A stretch of 64,000 nt of DNA from Litoribrevibacter euphylliae (GCF_042646085.1 NZ_JBHRSZ010000004.1:558001-622000), one strand, 5' to 3'. Shown: positions 25,875 through 35,384, counted from the first letter of the stretch. Translations and numbers: made by a program. The notes: a model not told the origin generated them from the sequence alone.

Positions 25875-27635
25875 GTGGCCAATCCTTCATCTAAAGCAAC
25901 GTCGCTGAGGCGTTCCAACTTATCCTTGCATAACATCTTGCTCTGGTGGGGCGCTGCGTGTGTGTTGATCTGGACATTGTCCGGATTAACGCACCCCTTG
26001 ATGTCCTGGTTCGGGCCAAAACAAGCCAGTTATCGTCCACCCGCATTGACGCTCGATGTTATTGCCGATTCTGCACTTGCTCAGGGCATTGCGCTTTCTG
26101 AGTTGAAAACCATGACCTCAGTGTTAGTTCAGGCTCAACTGGATCAGGTATCCATCGCTAAAGTGGTGCCGAGTGCTGATGGCCCAATGTTGCAGCTTAC
26201 TTACGATCAGTCGCAGCCAAGGCAGTATGTACCGCTGATGGCGCTTGTGGCTCAGCCCAATAGCTCTGTCGCAAATCTGCTGTCTTCGCCATTAACGGCG
26301 CAGACGCTTGTAAAAGACGCGATGCTTGAGAACTATGACGAGACGCAAGCCCGATGGCTAGCCAGCCACTACACCGGCCGATCTCAAGATGAGATCAAGC
26401 AAGTGATTTTTCAGACTGAGTTTGATGGCGACTACCCGTGGGTTAATCGACTTCTGCCCGTTTATAAAGTTTATTTTAAAGGCAATGGAGAAGACGAAGG
26501 CGATGATCAGCTAACCGCTTATATTCATACCGAATCTTTGCAGCTAGCTGGTCTTGCCAACCAAACGCGTCTTCGTTTGCAGACCGTATTCCGTGCATTG
26601 CACACCTTTGATTTTCTGGATGCACAAGACAACATTCGAGTGGTGGCCGTTTTTCTGGCAATGCTGGTGCTGGTTGGCGTCTCGGTCAGTGGTTTAGGTC
26701 TGGTGATCCTAATCAAGAGAAGAAAGATCAAACAGAGTGATCGAAAATGGCATCGCCGTTTGGGGTATGTCTTGTGGTTGCCTTTGTTCGCTTGGTCGAT
26801 CTCTGGGTGCTATCACTTAATTCAAGCCGCATTTGTGGATGCCCCAGCGGGCATGCGATTAAACCCGGTGTTTGATTTTGGCCAGTTTTCAGGTGACCAG
26901 AGTTTAAATGAATCGCTTAAAACGCGGGGGGAAGAAAGCTCGACTGCCTCTGATGATGAACTTAAAGGCATTGATGGCGCTTCGATTCTGGCTGCAAGTC
27001 TAATGAATCTTGATGGACAACTGGTGTATCGACTGTCTGTGACCAAAGGGCATAATGATCATCAAGTAACTAATGGTTCGGAAGGCCCGCATTCTCATCA
27101 TCAAGCCTTGGTCAAAAAGTACAAAGGCAATCCCTCTGAAACATCGTCACTCTATGTGGATGCGTTCTCTTTAATGCCGCTGACCATTTCGGACAAAGAC
27201 AGAGCGTGGACGCTTGCGACTGAGTTCACTGGTTTATCAAGCGATGCGGTGTTGTCGATTGATAAAGTGACGCACTTTGGCCCGGACTATGACTTCCGTA
27301 ATAAGCGATTACCGGTGTGGAAGGTGAGTTTTGATGATTCAGAACAGCGCCAGGTGTTTGTTGATCCGGCGACCAATTTATTGGTGGATCAGACGCGATC
27401 CGTTGATCGGGCAGAACGTTGGTCGTTCTCGATACTTCATAAGTGGAATCATTTAATCCCATTAACCGGGCGCTTTAAGCGCGATGTGATTATCGTTATC
27501 ACTTTGGCGTTTATTACTTTGATTACGGTTTTTGGCATTCGTATGGCCTTAGCTCGGCGAGCTCGATTGAGACGCAAGCAAAAGGAGAAAACGGCTTCTG
27601 GACTTAACGACACCGAAGTGGGTGATGCGTCTTAA
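25875..27635 (+). CDS. PepSY-domain four-helix membrane protein
   Basis: Inner-membrane protein of 586 residues with a GTG start after AAGGAGCG. Four TM helices are visible: ILLWWGAACVLIWTLSGLTH near the N-terminus, FLAMLVLVGVSVSGLGLVIL, GYVLWLPLFAWSISGCYHLI, and a final VIIVITLAFITLITVFGIRM. Two periplasmic PepSY-like regions lie between. A His-rich loop (GPHSHHQ, near residue 410) could bind metal. PepSY_TM proteins beside TonB receptors are thought to reduce ferric or cupric cargo or help receptor function; here the role is inferred from the 10-bp spacing only. A terminator-like hairpin follows. Confidence 0.82.
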   Translation: MANPSSKATSLRRSNLSLHNILLWWGAACVLIWTLSGLTHPLMSWFGPKQASYRPPALTLDVIADSALAQGIALSELKTMTSVLVQAQLDQVSIAKVVPSADGPMLQLTYDQSQPRQYVPLMALVAQPNSSVANLLSSPLTAQTLVKDAMLENYDETQARWLASHYTGRSQDEIKQVIFQTEFDGDYPWVNRLLPVYKVYFKGNGEDEGDDQLTAYIHTESLQLAGLANQTRLRLQTVFRALHTFDFLDAQDNIRVVAVFLAMLVLVGVSVSGLGLVILIKRRKIKQSDRKWHRRLGYVLWLPLFAWSISGCYHLIQAAFVDAPAGMRLNPVFDFGQFSGDQSLNESLKTRGEESSTASDDELKGIDGASILAASLMNLDGQLVYRLSVTKGHNDHQVTNGSEGPHSHHQALVKKYKGNPSETSSLYVDAFSLMPLTISDKDRAWTLATEFTGLSSDAVLSIDKVTHFGPDYDFRNKRLPVWKVSFDDSEQRQVFVDPATNLLVDQTRSVDRAERWSFSILHKWNHLIPLTGRFKRDVIIVITLAFITLITVFGIRMALARRARLRRKQKEKTASGLNDTEVGDAS

Positions 27636-27653
27636 CATAGCTATAGATTCACG

Positions 27654-27673
27654 CAGCCTCCATTCGGAGGCTG
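27654..27673 (+). terminator. Intrinsic terminator after PepSY gene
   Basis: CAGCCTCC-ATTC-GGAGGCTG, an 8-bp perfect stem with a four-base loop followed by TTTC, 19 bp after the stop codon. Confidence 0.7.
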
Positions 27674-27746
27674 TTTCATGTTTATATCCACGGTTACTTT
27701 TACTCTTTTTCAGGGAGGGCTATTTAGAGGTTCCCTAGACAATAAG

Positions 27747-28046
27747 TTACTTATAGTTGGGGTCGTCCAAACAGCATTCTTCCTGAAGGAAGTGGATCAC
27801 GGAAAGCAACTGTTCATACTCTGCCACGCAGTACAGAGTCCGGCCTTCTCGTCTTTGCTTGATTAAACGGGCAGAGGTTAAGCTCGACAAGTGATGGGAT
27901 AGGGTCGAGCCAGGAATACCCAATTCTTCTTGAATCACCCCCACCGGCATACCGTCATAACCAGACTTCACCAGACGTTTAAATATTTGCAGCCGAATAG
28001 GGTGCCCTAATTCTTTTAGCGCTTTGGCTGTTTCTTCAATGTTCAT
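27747..28046 (-). CDS. ArsR-family transcriptional regulator
   Basis: Winged-helix repressor, 99 residues from ATG 28046, preceded by GAAGGGTG. The helix-turn-helix is in GVIQEELGIPGSTLSHHLSS and the wing in IKQRREGRTLYCVAE. The C-terminal EECCLDD holds a vicinal Cys pair suited to soft-metal or arsenite sensing, although the canonical ELCVCDL motif is absent from helix 3. It is divergent from the ArsP-like permease, and an A/T-rich inverted repeat with 17-bp arms lies between, so it most likely represses both genes. Confidence 0.9.
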   Translation of the reverse strand: MNIEETAKALKELGHPIRLQIFKRLVKSGYDGMPVGVIQEELGIPGSTLSHHLSSLTSARLIKQRREGRTLYCVAEYEQLLSVIHFLQEECCLDDPNYK

Positions 28047-28083
28047 ACTTATCACCCTTCAATGATTGCAGGGCATTATTTCA

Positions 28084-28162
28084 TATTTCTATATTTCTAG
28101 AAATATCTTGACTGAGATCCTTGATGGAATTATATTTCGAAAAAACTAGAAATATAGAAATA
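28084..28162. promoter_or_regulatory. Paired operators between arsR-type gene and permease
   Basis: TATTTCTATATTTCTAG (28084-28100) recurs as its exact reverse complement at 28146-28162. The first copy also contains a perfect 16-bp palindrome ATATTTCTAGAAATAT (28091-28106). Such A/T-rich dyads are the usual ArsR-family targets, and they overlap the region where both divergent promoters should lie. Confidence 0.8.
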
Positions 28163-28227
28163 AGTCTGGATGTATATCTAGAATGTCTCGTATTTCTGAA
28201 CACTCATATCGAAGTTAGAGGTGAATC

Positions 28228-29223
28228 ATGACGATTACTTCAGAGATGTTGATGAACTCGCTCAACATGTTTGCATTCTTAGCGGTAGAACTGACCTTAC
28301 TGTTTTTGGTGATCAGCTATTTTGTTGGTGTCTTACAGGAGTACATTCCTCCGGCCAAAGTTCAATCCATTTTGAGTAGCAAGAAGGGAAAGGGTTATGT
28401 GGTCGCCGCTCTGTTAGGTGCCATTACTCCGTTTTGTTCTTGCTCGACGATCCCGTTCCTTAAGGGCTTGATTCGTGCCAAAGCAGGGTTTGGCGCGATG
28501 ATGGTATTTCTGTTTTCCAGCCCGTTGCTTAATCCAATCATCATTGGATTATTTATCTTTACCTTTGGCTTGAAGGTGGCTGTGTTTTACTTTGCGATTG
28601 CGATGGTGGTTTCTGTAGTGGCAGGGTATCTGTTGGAGAAACTGAAATTCGAACGTTTCATTCGTGACGAAGCCTATTTTGATCCTGCCAAATCAAGCTG
28701 TGGTTCTGGCTCTGGCTCTGGTTCTTGTTCTGGCTCTGCTTCTGCCTCAATAAATACAGAAAACCAAGGGTGTGGAGAGGCGGTATCTCTAGAAAGCAAT
28801 GTTGTCGAGCTTCCAAACAAGTGGCTACGCATCTGGGATGCTACCTGGAGTGACTTTAAGAAAGCGCTACCTTACCTGATTTTCGGGGTGGCACTGGGTT
28901 CTTTAATTTATGGGGTGATTCCGACCGAGTTTATCGTCAAGGTTGCGGATGACAGTAATCCGTTAGCGATTCCGATTGCAGCTGTTATCGGTATTCCACT
29001 TTATGTAAAAGCGGAGCTAATCATTCCTTTGAGTTCAGCGTTGACAGCACAGGGCGTGAATCTAGGCGCAATGATGGCGCTGATCATTGGCAGTGCCGGG
29101 GCCAGTATTACCGAGGTGATCTTACTCAAGTCGATCTTTAAAAACCCTATGATCATTGCCTTCTTAACGGTGATTCTCGGCATGGCTGTTATGGCCGGCT
29201 TTCTTTACAGAGCGTTCTTTTAA
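28228..29223 (+). CDS. ArsP/YraQ-family permease (UPF0718)
   Basis: Inner-membrane permease of 331 residues and about eight TM helices, PF03773 (ArsP_1) type. The family motif TPFCSCSTIPFLKGLIRA, with its Cys pair, is near residue 70 and SSPLLNPIIIGLF follows. A cytoplasmic linker of Gly/Ser/Cys repeats (CGSGSGSGSCSGSASAS, near residue 155) joins two homologous halves; the DNA there is a TCTGGC-like hexamer repeat. ArsP members export trivalent organoarsenicals, while other UPF0718 proteins are uncharacterised. Divergent ArsR control supports a toxic metalloid or thiol-reactive substrate. AGAGGTG precedes the start. Confidence 0.85.
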   Translation: MTITSEMLMNSLNMFAFLAVELTLLFLVISYFVGVLQEYIPPAKVQSILSSKKGKGYVVAALLGAITPFCSCSTIPFLKGLIRAKAGFGAMMVFLFSSPLLNPIIIGLFIFTFGLKVAVFYFAIAMVVSVVAGYLLEKLKFERFIRDEAYFDPAKSSCGSGSGSGSCSGSASASINTENQGCGEAVSLESNVVELPNKWLRIWDATWSDFKKALPYLIFGVALGSLIYGVIPTEFIVKVADDSNPLAIPIAAVIGIPLYVKAELIIPLSSALTAQGVNLGAMMALIIGSAGASITEVILLKSIFKNPMIIAFLTVILGMAVMAGFLYRAFF

Positions 29224-29233
29224 AATCAAATAC

Positions 29234-30052
29234 TCACTCATCATCGTGTGATGGTTGAGTACACAACACCTGATATTGCTTACACAACAGGGCGTATTCA
29301 GGTGTTTGCTTTACGGCTTTCAGGGCTTTTGAAAAGTCATCAACAAACTGCTTATTCACCGAGGCTTTGCTGAAGGCCAAATACATAGGCTTTACCTGAA
29401 TGGGTGTGTGTTCCAGAATCGTAAACTCATCCTCATGGTTTCGAATCATGTTGCGTAAGACGATAATTTCATCGGCCAAGAAATCAAAACGGCCTGCCTT
29501 AAACATGTTAAATAGCTGTGTTTCGTGGGTGACTTCAAAATATTTGATGTTGTTACTTTCCAGAAAATGCCAGAACTCACCAGGAAAGTTATAGCCTCGA
29601 ATCATCCCAACAGTACGACCTTTTAAATCATCAAACGATTGGTAGTTTAGGAGCTGCTTATTGTTGTTTCTTACTGCAAATACTTTGGCGGAATTCACCA
29701 AGGGTTCGTCAGGAAACCAAAGCAATTCTTTGCGTTCTTCATTTTTAGAGGTGCTGTGTATTGCGTGGATTTTTCCCGTGTAAGTGGATTCCAACGCTCG
29801 TTTCCAGGGATACATCCTATGGTGATAGCTGTTGATGTTCATCTGAACTAAGGTGAGATCAATCAGTTCTGCCGAGAAACCTTGGATTTGATGATCTTCG
29901 GTTGAAAACTCATAAGGTGGAAACTCTGCAGCTCCGATGGTTAGTTTGCCAGAATAAAGAGATTCGGTAGATAGCGGTTGTTGTGCCTGTATAGGGGGGA
30001 TTGCCAGGAAGCTGATGAGAAAGCTGAGTATAACGGCTTGAAATCTATACAT
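29234..30052 (-). CDS. Periplasmic solute-binding protein, family 3-like
   Basis: Exported protein of 272 residues resembling amino-acid-binding proteins (SBP_bac_3). The signal peptide is AVILSFLISFLAIPPIQAQ. Typical segments are LTIGAAEFPPYEFSTEDHQI, GFSAELIDLTLVQMNINSY and DDLKGRTVGMIRGYNFPGEF. No ABC permease or ATPase lies next to it, so it may be one of the stand-alone periplasmic binding proteins common in marine gammaproteobacteria, with a sensing rather than transport role. It is convergent with the permease gene (10 bp apart). Confidence 0.83.
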   Translation of the reverse strand: MYRFQAVILSFLISFLAIPPIQAQQPLSTESLYSGKLTIGAAEFPPYEFSTEDHQIQGFSAELIDLTLVQMNINSYHHRMYPWKRALESTYTGKIHAIHSTSKNEERKELLWFPDEPLVNSAKVFAVRNNNKQLLNYQSFDDLKGRTVGMIRGYNFPGEFWHFLESNNIKYFEVTHETQLFNMFKAGRFDFLADEIIVLRNMIRNHEDEFTILEHTPIQVKPMYLAFSKASVNKQFVDDFSKALKAVKQTPEYALLCKQYQVLCTQPSHDDE

Positions 30053-30218
30053 CGTTTGAACGACCAGAGAGTGAACTTATAGTTATTATTTTTCAACGTT
30101 AGCTATCAACTATAGAGCATTACGAAATGGTCGCGTATACGAATAAAGTATTGGCTTTATGCCTTATCCTCCGTGAACGGTACTTGGTTTTACTATGTTG
30201 TCTTTAACAACTTTCTCT

Positions 30219-31190
30219 TTAACGATGAAGCGTCTCCGAAGGGCGTTCCCCAAACAGTTGTTTGTAATCCTTGGCGAATTGGCTTAAATGCCAAAAGCCC
30301 CACTGGCTGGCAATGTCAGAGATGGATTCCCGATTGCTCATAGGCTTGAACTGATTTTGATGTAAGGCTCGACGGACACCGTTCAGTCGACTGGCCCGAA
30401 TGTATTGCAATGGGCTAATTCCCAAGACAGAGGTAAAGCTGTATTGCAGCGTTCGGCGGCTGACATTGGCGTGCTCGCATAGGTCGGTAATGGTGACTGG
30501 GGCATCCGGGTGGGCTTCCATGTAGTGTTTGACCTTATCGACCACCGCTCTTCTGCGTTCAAAACTCGGCGCTACCGGGATGTGGTGACTTTCTTGTTTC
30601 AGTACTTCCAAAATCGACATCATCACCATTTCAGTGAGCACCTTATCCGGCGTGAGATTGTGCTCTGTGTTTAGAATTCGGTTCAGAATATAGCGAATGT
30701 GATACAGGGTTTTGCGCGGCACAGCCAGTCGGCCTTGCTGGGTTAAATCCTGCCAATTCAGTGGCACGCCTTGAATATCGGCCACTTTCATTAATGCACT
30801 TTGAGTGATTACCACACCAAAGATGTTGAAATCTTCCGGGGTGATCAGTTCAAACTCTGTGTCTCCGGGGCGACACATCACGTGTTCGTCTTTGATTTCG
30901 AGCCCGTTTATTCGGCTGACGTTATGACCGTTCTCAGGTAGCCCTAACCAGATGGAGTCTGACCAAACGTTGCATGTTTGTCTGAGCGCATGGCTGGTGT
31001 GTTCTTTAAAGACTTGCAGTTGTGGTAATGCCAATTCAGCAATGCTTCCGTAAAAGCCACCGCCACTGACTTGGTCGTATTGCTGTTGCCAGTCGGTCAG
31101 GTTTTGGGCGTGTTCATCTGCATCATGAGCTTCGGTGCGTATTGGTTGAATGCTCTTATTTGGTGCAAATGCCTCTTGTGCTGGCTTCAT
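30219..31190 (-). CDS. eutR: AraC-family regulator of ethanolamine genes (EutR-like)
   Basis: Transcription activator of 323 residues. The C-terminal AraC domain has two helix-turn-helix motifs: ITDLCEHANVSRRTLQYSF and SISDIASQWGFWHLSQFAKD followed by GERPSETL. The N-terminal part (about 1-210) is a EutR-like sensor. It is divergent from eutB across 322 bp. In enteric bacteria EutR activates on ethanolamine plus adenosylcobalamin; the same is inferred here from position and similarity. Confidence 0.82.
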   Translation of the reverse strand: MKPAQEAFAPNKSIQPIRTEAHDADEHAQNLTDWQQQYDQVSGGGFYGSIAELALPQLQVFKEHTSHALRQTCNVWSDSIWLGLPENGHNVSRINGLEIKDEHVMCRPGDTEFELITPEDFNIFGVVITQSALMKVADIQGVPLNWQDLTQQGRLAVPRKTLYHIRYILNRILNTEHNLTPDKVLTEMVMMSILEVLKQESHHIPVAPSFERRRAVVDKVKHYMEAHPDAPVTITDLCEHANVSRRTLQYSFTSVLGISPLQYIRASRLNGVRRALHQNQFKPMSNRESISDIASQWGFWHLSQFAKDYKQLFGERPSETLHR

Positions 31191-31512
31191 TCGGTGGCTC
31201 CATTGTCACATACGTGATGACGAATCTTGGTAAATATCTTGACTAAATGGTTGTTCAATAAAGAGTTTTTAGATTTGCCAAAATTCGTTAACTCAAAAAA
31301 TCGGTTGTTGTTACCTTGGTAAAGAGCAAAAGCTATTCCGAAGTTTGATTTTTGGGGTATCCAGCGTTCATCGGAAGGTTCAATGAAACGTGAAATAAAC
31401 CAAAGCAGGGTGTGATGGATACGCTGTAATAAAAGTATGTCATCGCTCGTTCTAAGGTGGTGTTTGAAACGAACCCAATCAAGGAATAGACAGTAGGTTA
31501 CGAGGTAAGGGT
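31191..31512. promoter_or_regulatory. 322-bp eutR-eutB divergent control region
   Basis: No frame is credible here. An inverted repeat TTACC-TT-GGTAA is at 31311-31322 with a half site TTGGTAA near 31228, and CGTTCAT/ATGAAACG bracket 31366-31388. One of these may be the EutR operator. I looked for cobalamin-riboswitch landmarks and saw none. A GAGGTAAGGG ribosome site precedes eutB. Confidence 0.45.
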
Positions 31513-32958
31513 ATGAGTCAGTATCGGTTTACTCTGGGCAGTCAGACGGTTCAGTTTAAGAATCTGGCAGAGTTAATGGCCAAAGCGACCCCGGCGCGTT
31601 CGGGAGATCGTTTGGCGGGTGTCGCTGCACATTCCGCAGAGGAACGTGTTATGGCACAAATGGCACTGGCCGATGTGCCGTTGAAAGTCTTCTTAAATGA
31701 AGCCTTGGTGCCGTACGAAGAGGACGAAGTGACTCGTCTGATTCTGGATGATCACGATAAAACAGCCTTTGGCACAATTTCGCATCTCACCGTGGGAGAC
31801 TTTCGAAATTGGCTGTTGAGTGATGAGGCCACGCCAGAGGTGCTAGCCAGTGTCCGTAATGCCATTACCCCGGAAATGGCAGCGGCGGTGAGCAAGCTTA
31901 TGCGCAATCAGGATTTAATCATGGTGGCGCAGAAGTGTCGGGTGGTCACTGCCTTCAGAAATACGATAGGACTGGAAGGGCGTTTCTCGACGCGGTTGCA
32001 ACCGAACCACCCAACCGACGATGTGACGGGCATTGCAGCCAGTATGCTGGATGGCCTTTTGTACGGCAATGGCGATGCAGTGATTGGCATTAATCCGGCC
32101 ACCGACAATGTGGCACAGGCCATCAAACTGATGAATCTGATGGATGAAGTGATCCAGAAATACCAGATTCCCACCCAATCCTGTGTGTTGACCCATGTAA
32201 CCAACACCATGGAAGCCATAGAGCAGGGCGCACCTGTGGATTTGGTGTTTCAGTCCATCGGTGGCACCGAAGCCACCAACAGCAGCTTTGGTTTTAACCT
32301 CAATACTTTACAAGAAGCGCAGGATGCCGCGCTGTCACTGAATCGTGGTACTGTCTACAACGGGACTGGCGATAATGCTTCAAATCAAAGCAATGTCATG
32401 TACTTCGAAACCGGGCAAGGAAGCTCACTCTCCGCCAATGCGCATCACGGGTTGGATCAACAAACCTGCGAAGCGCGCGCCTACGCGGTGGCCAGAAAAT
32501 TTGAGCCTTTACTGGTCAATACCGTGGTGGGCTTCATTGGTCCCGAGTACTTGTTCGACGGAAAAGAGATCATTCGAGCCGGTCTTGAAGATCACTTCTG
32601 CGGCAAGTTACTCGGTGTGCCGATGGGGTGCGATGTGTGCTACACCAACCACGCCGAGGCGGATCAAAACGACATGGACAATCTGCTCACCTTATTGGGC
32701 GTCGCAGGCTGTACCTTCATCATGGGCATTCCTGGCTCTGATGACATCATGCTCAACTACCAAACCACCTCGTTTCACGATGCCTTATATGCACGCCGAG
32801 TGCTGAACCTCAAGCCCGCGCCAGAATTCGAACGTTGGTTAGAAGAAATGCAGATCTTCTCTGATGTCGACCGTTACCGTTTGAACGACGAATTGCCTTC
32901 AGCCTTTGCCAAACCCTTGCTGAATGTCGCTTCAAACAACAAGGCGTCGGGAGAATGA
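31513..32958 (+). CDS. eutB: Ethanolamine ammonia-lyase large subunit
   Basis: Catalytic subunit of the adenosylcobalamin-dependent enzyme that converts ethanolamine to acetaldehyde and ammonia, 481 residues, the usual length. Recognisable segments include PARSGDRLAGVAAHSAEERV, RFSTRLQPNHPTDDVTGI, TDNVAQAIKLMNLMDEVI and SIGGTEATNSSFGFNLNTL; the substrate and B12-binding barrel is complete. The last four bases (ATGA) overlap eutC. The cytoplasmic enzyme has no microcompartment shell genes nearby. Confidence 0.96.
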   Translation: MSQYRFTLGSQTVQFKNLAELMAKATPARSGDRLAGVAAHSAEERVMAQMALADVPLKVFLNEALVPYEEDEVTRLILDDHDKTAFGTISHLTVGDFRNWLLSDEATPEVLASVRNAITPEMAAAVSKLMRNQDLIMVAQKCRVVTAFRNTIGLEGRFSTRLQPNHPTDDVTGIAASMLDGLLYGNGDAVIGINPATDNVAQAIKLMNLMDEVIQKYQIPTQSCVLTHVTNTMEAIEQGAPVDLVFQSIGGTEATNSSFGFNLNTLQEAQDAALSLNRGTVYNGTGDNASNQSNVMYFETGQGSSLSANAHHGLDQQTCEARAYAVARKFEPLLVNTVVGFIGPEYLFDGKEIIRAGLEDHFCGKLLGVPMGCDVCYTNHAEADQNDMDNLLTLLGVAGCTFIMGIPGSDDIMLNYQTTSFHDALYARRVLNLKPAPEFERWLEEMQIFSDVDRYRLNDELPSAFAKPLLNVASNNKASGE

Positions 32959-33911
32959 GCATGAAAAACGTCATTGATCATCCGGCTAAAAATACCGGCG
33001 AGAAGGCTTCAGAAAAAAACAGTGTGATTGAAAACCCGTGGCGCAAATTACGGGACTTTACCGACGCACGCATTGGCTTGGGAAGATCCGGTGTTAGCAT
33101 TCCCACCAAGCACTTATTGGCATTTCAGTTAGCGCACGCACAAGCTCAGGATGCAGTGCATTTACCGCTGGATACAGATGAACTTACTCAGGCGTTATGC
33201 GCCAGTGGTGTACTTCAAAACCCGGAGCAGGCGGTGTTGCTGCACAGTCAGGCCGAAGATCGTTCAGTCTATTTGCAACGCCCGGATTTAGGTCGTCGAT
33301 TGGACGAAGCGTCCGTCGACGCATTGAAAATGCTTCACTCTGATCAAGGGAATGCGATGCAGGCCTACGATTTGGCGGTGGTTGTGGTGGATGGCTTATC
33401 TTCCTTAGCCATTCAACAGAACACCGCCCCGTTTTTAACCGAACTCTATGCGGCATTGAAGGCGGATACTCAGCCCTGGAATCTCGCACCGATCACCATT
33501 GTTCAACAAGGCCGTGTGGCCGTGGGCGATGAAGTAGGGGAGTTACTCCATGCCCGATGCGTGTTGCTTTTAGTGGGTGAACGCCCAGGACTTAGCTCAC
33601 CCGATAGCTTGGGCTTGTACCTAACCTGGGCGCCCAAAGTGGGGCTCACCGATGCTGCCCGAAACTGCATTTCAAACGTGCGTAAAGCCGGGCTGGATTA
33701 CCCGGATGCCGTTCGAAAAGCCATGTACTTATTGAAGGAATCCCGCCAGTTGAAACTGTCCGGGGTGAACCTGAAAGACCGCTCGGAAGAGGGCGATCTG
33801 GTTTTGGATTCTCAATCAAAACAGATAGCCCAATCAGAACACTCAGAACAAACAAACTTGGAAAGCGGCACTAAGACCGCCAACGAAAAAAACTTTTTAG
33901 TCAGTGATTAA
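32955..33911 (+). CDS. eutC: Ethanolamine ammonia-lyase small subunit
   Basis: Second subunit of the lyase, 318 residues, completing the cobalamin site. The conserved core includes ARIGLGRSGVSIPTKHLLAF and VLLLVGERPGLSSPDSLGLY, with NCISNVRKAGLDYPDA toward the end. After LKDRSEEGDL, a tail of about 40 polar residues rich in Ser, Gln, Glu and Asn goes beyond the usual end and looks disordered. The start overlaps eutB by four bases (ATGA); a second ATG two codons on is also possible. Confidence 0.95.
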   Translation: MSMKNVIDHPAKNTGEKASEKNSVIENPWRKLRDFTDARIGLGRSGVSIPTKHLLAFQLAHAQAQDAVHLPLDTDELTQALCASGVLQNPEQAVLLHSQAEDRSVYLQRPDLGRRLDEASVDALKMLHSDQGNAMQAYDLAVVVVDGLSSLAIQQNTAPFLTELYAALKADTQPWNLAPITIVQQGRVAVGDEVGELLHARCVLLLVGERPGLSSPDSLGLYLTWAPKVGLTDAARNCISNVRKAGLDYPDAVRKAMYLLKESRQLKLSGVNLKDRSEEGDLVLDSQSKQIAQSEHSEQTNLESGTKTANEKNFLVSD

Positions 33912-33996
33912 GCACTGCCTAGATGACCTTTTTCGTTACGAGTAATAGATCAAGAACACTTATTTCACATAAAAACTAGCACGAGGAAACTAGCTT

Positions 33997-35382
33997 ATGG
34001 CTACAGAAACTCCAACCCTGGAGTCGTTACAGGCTGCGTTACAAACGCAGCAGGCGACCTTCGAAATGCACCAGGCAATGAATGTCGAGGTGTTCTACTG
34101 GTGGTGTACCGCCATCATGATGATGATCCACGCAGGCTTCCTGGCCTATGAAATGGGGGCATCCCGAAGTAAAAATGCACTGGCCGCAGGGATTAAAAAC
34201 ATCCTCGCATTGGCGGTGATTATCCCGACCTTCTATTTGTTCGGCTGGTGGATTTACAACGCCTTCCCGAATGGCTTTGTTCCTATTGATGCGGCAGCGG
34301 CCTTGCCTTGGTCGCAAAGCATGGGGCCGGATGCGCAAGACATGGGCACGGGTATTTTCTGGGCTGCGTTTGCGCTGTTTGGTGCCACCACAGGGTCGAT
34401 TTTGTCCGGTGCGGTGATCGAGCGTATTCGCGTCAGTGCTTTCCTGATTTTGACGGTTTTCTTAGGCAGTGCGATCTGGATTTTGGCCGGTGCCTGGGGT
34501 TGGCACCCGGACGGTTGGTTACTGACCGATCTTGGTTATCATGACGTAGGGGCATCGGGAGTGGTTCACGCAGTCGCAGGTTTCTTCACCTTGGGTGTAT
34601 TAATAAACCTGGGCGCGCGTAAAGGTAAATTCATCAATGGTGTTGCTCAAACCATCGCACCACACAGCTTACCTATGACGCTGATTGGTTTGATGATGAT
34701 CATCTTTGGTTTCTTCGGCTTCCTTGGCGGCTGCATCATCTTTAATGGTGGTGAAACCGGTTGGACGACCATCTACAACACACCAACCAACTTATCTGCC
34801 TTCGCATTCAACACCCTAATGGGCTTTGCTGGTGGCGTGATTGGCTGTTACATCGCAACCCGTGACCCATTCTGGACCATGTCTGGCGGTCTGGTTGGCA
34901 TCATCTCTGTGGCAGCTGGCCTTGATCTGTACAGCCCAAGCTTGGCCTTCATCATCGCAGTTGTGATGGGGGTGGCAGCGGTTCAATTCGCTAAATTCCT
35001 GGAGAAAATGGGCATCGACGACGCAGTCGGCGCAGTGGCAGTTCACGGCTTCACCGGTGTGGTTGCAGTTGCGCTAGTGGGCGTATTCGCAGGCGGCACA
35101 CCAAACGTAAATGGCGCACCTGATATCACCTTCGTCGGTCAGGCGACTGCGGCGGTCATCATGGGGCTACTTGGTTTTATCCCTGGCTACGGCATCTCAT
35201 TTGCGCTGAAAAAACTGAACATGCTACGTGTTCCAGAAGCGTGCGAAGACATCGGTATCGACGAAGTTGAAATCCTGGCTAAGCCATACCCGGAAGCAAA
35301 CGTACCTGCCACTGCAGACAGCGACGTACCAAACAAACTGGCTGGTCAACCACACGACGGCCTATCACCACAAGGAGCTTAA
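33997..35382 (+). CDS. amt: Ammonium transporter (Amt family)
   Basis: Inner-membrane ammonium channel, 461 residues with about eleven TM helices. The twin pore His residues sit in GASGVVHAVAGFF and VGAVAVHGFTGVVA, and the outer gate/recruitment region near FYWWCTAIMMM is present. There is no adjacent glnK. The gene follows eutBC by 85 bp and shares orientation, so it likely recovers ammonia leaking from ethanolamine breakdown or supplies ammonium exchange. AGGAAA precedes the ATG, and the small membrane protein gene begins two bases after its stop. Confidence 0.93.
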   Translation: MATETPTLESLQAALQTQQATFEMHQAMNVEVFYWWCTAIMMMIHAGFLAYEMGASRSKNALAAGIKNILALAVIIPTFYLFGWWIYNAFPNGFVPIDAAAALPWSQSMGPDAQDMGTGIFWAAFALFGATTGSILSGAVIERIRVSAFLILTVFLGSAIWILAGAWGWHPDGWLLTDLGYHDVGASGVVHAVAGFFTLGVLINLGARKGKFINGVAQTIAPHSLPMTLIGLMMIIFGFFGFLGGCIIFNGGETGWTTIYNTPTNLSAFAFNTLMGFAGGVIGCYIATRDPFWTMSGGLVGIISVAAGLDLYSPSLAFIIAVVMGVAAVQFAKFLEKMGIDDAVGAVAVHGFTGVVAVALVGVFAGGTPNVNGAPDITFVGQATAAVIMGLLGFIPGYGISFALKKLNMLRVPEACEDIGIDEVEILAKPYPEANVPATADSDVPNKLAGQPHDGLSPQGA

Positions 35383-35384
35383 TC

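Noticed and set aside
31191..31512. Cobalamin riboswitch before eutB
   Set aside because: I looked for the conserved B12-box elements on both strands and found none; EutR-type control explains the context.
32345..32806. A 153-codon open frame inside eutB in another frame of the same strand
   Set aside because: It is fully covered by a highly conserved catalytic gene, lacks a ribosome site and gives a composition unlike a real protein.
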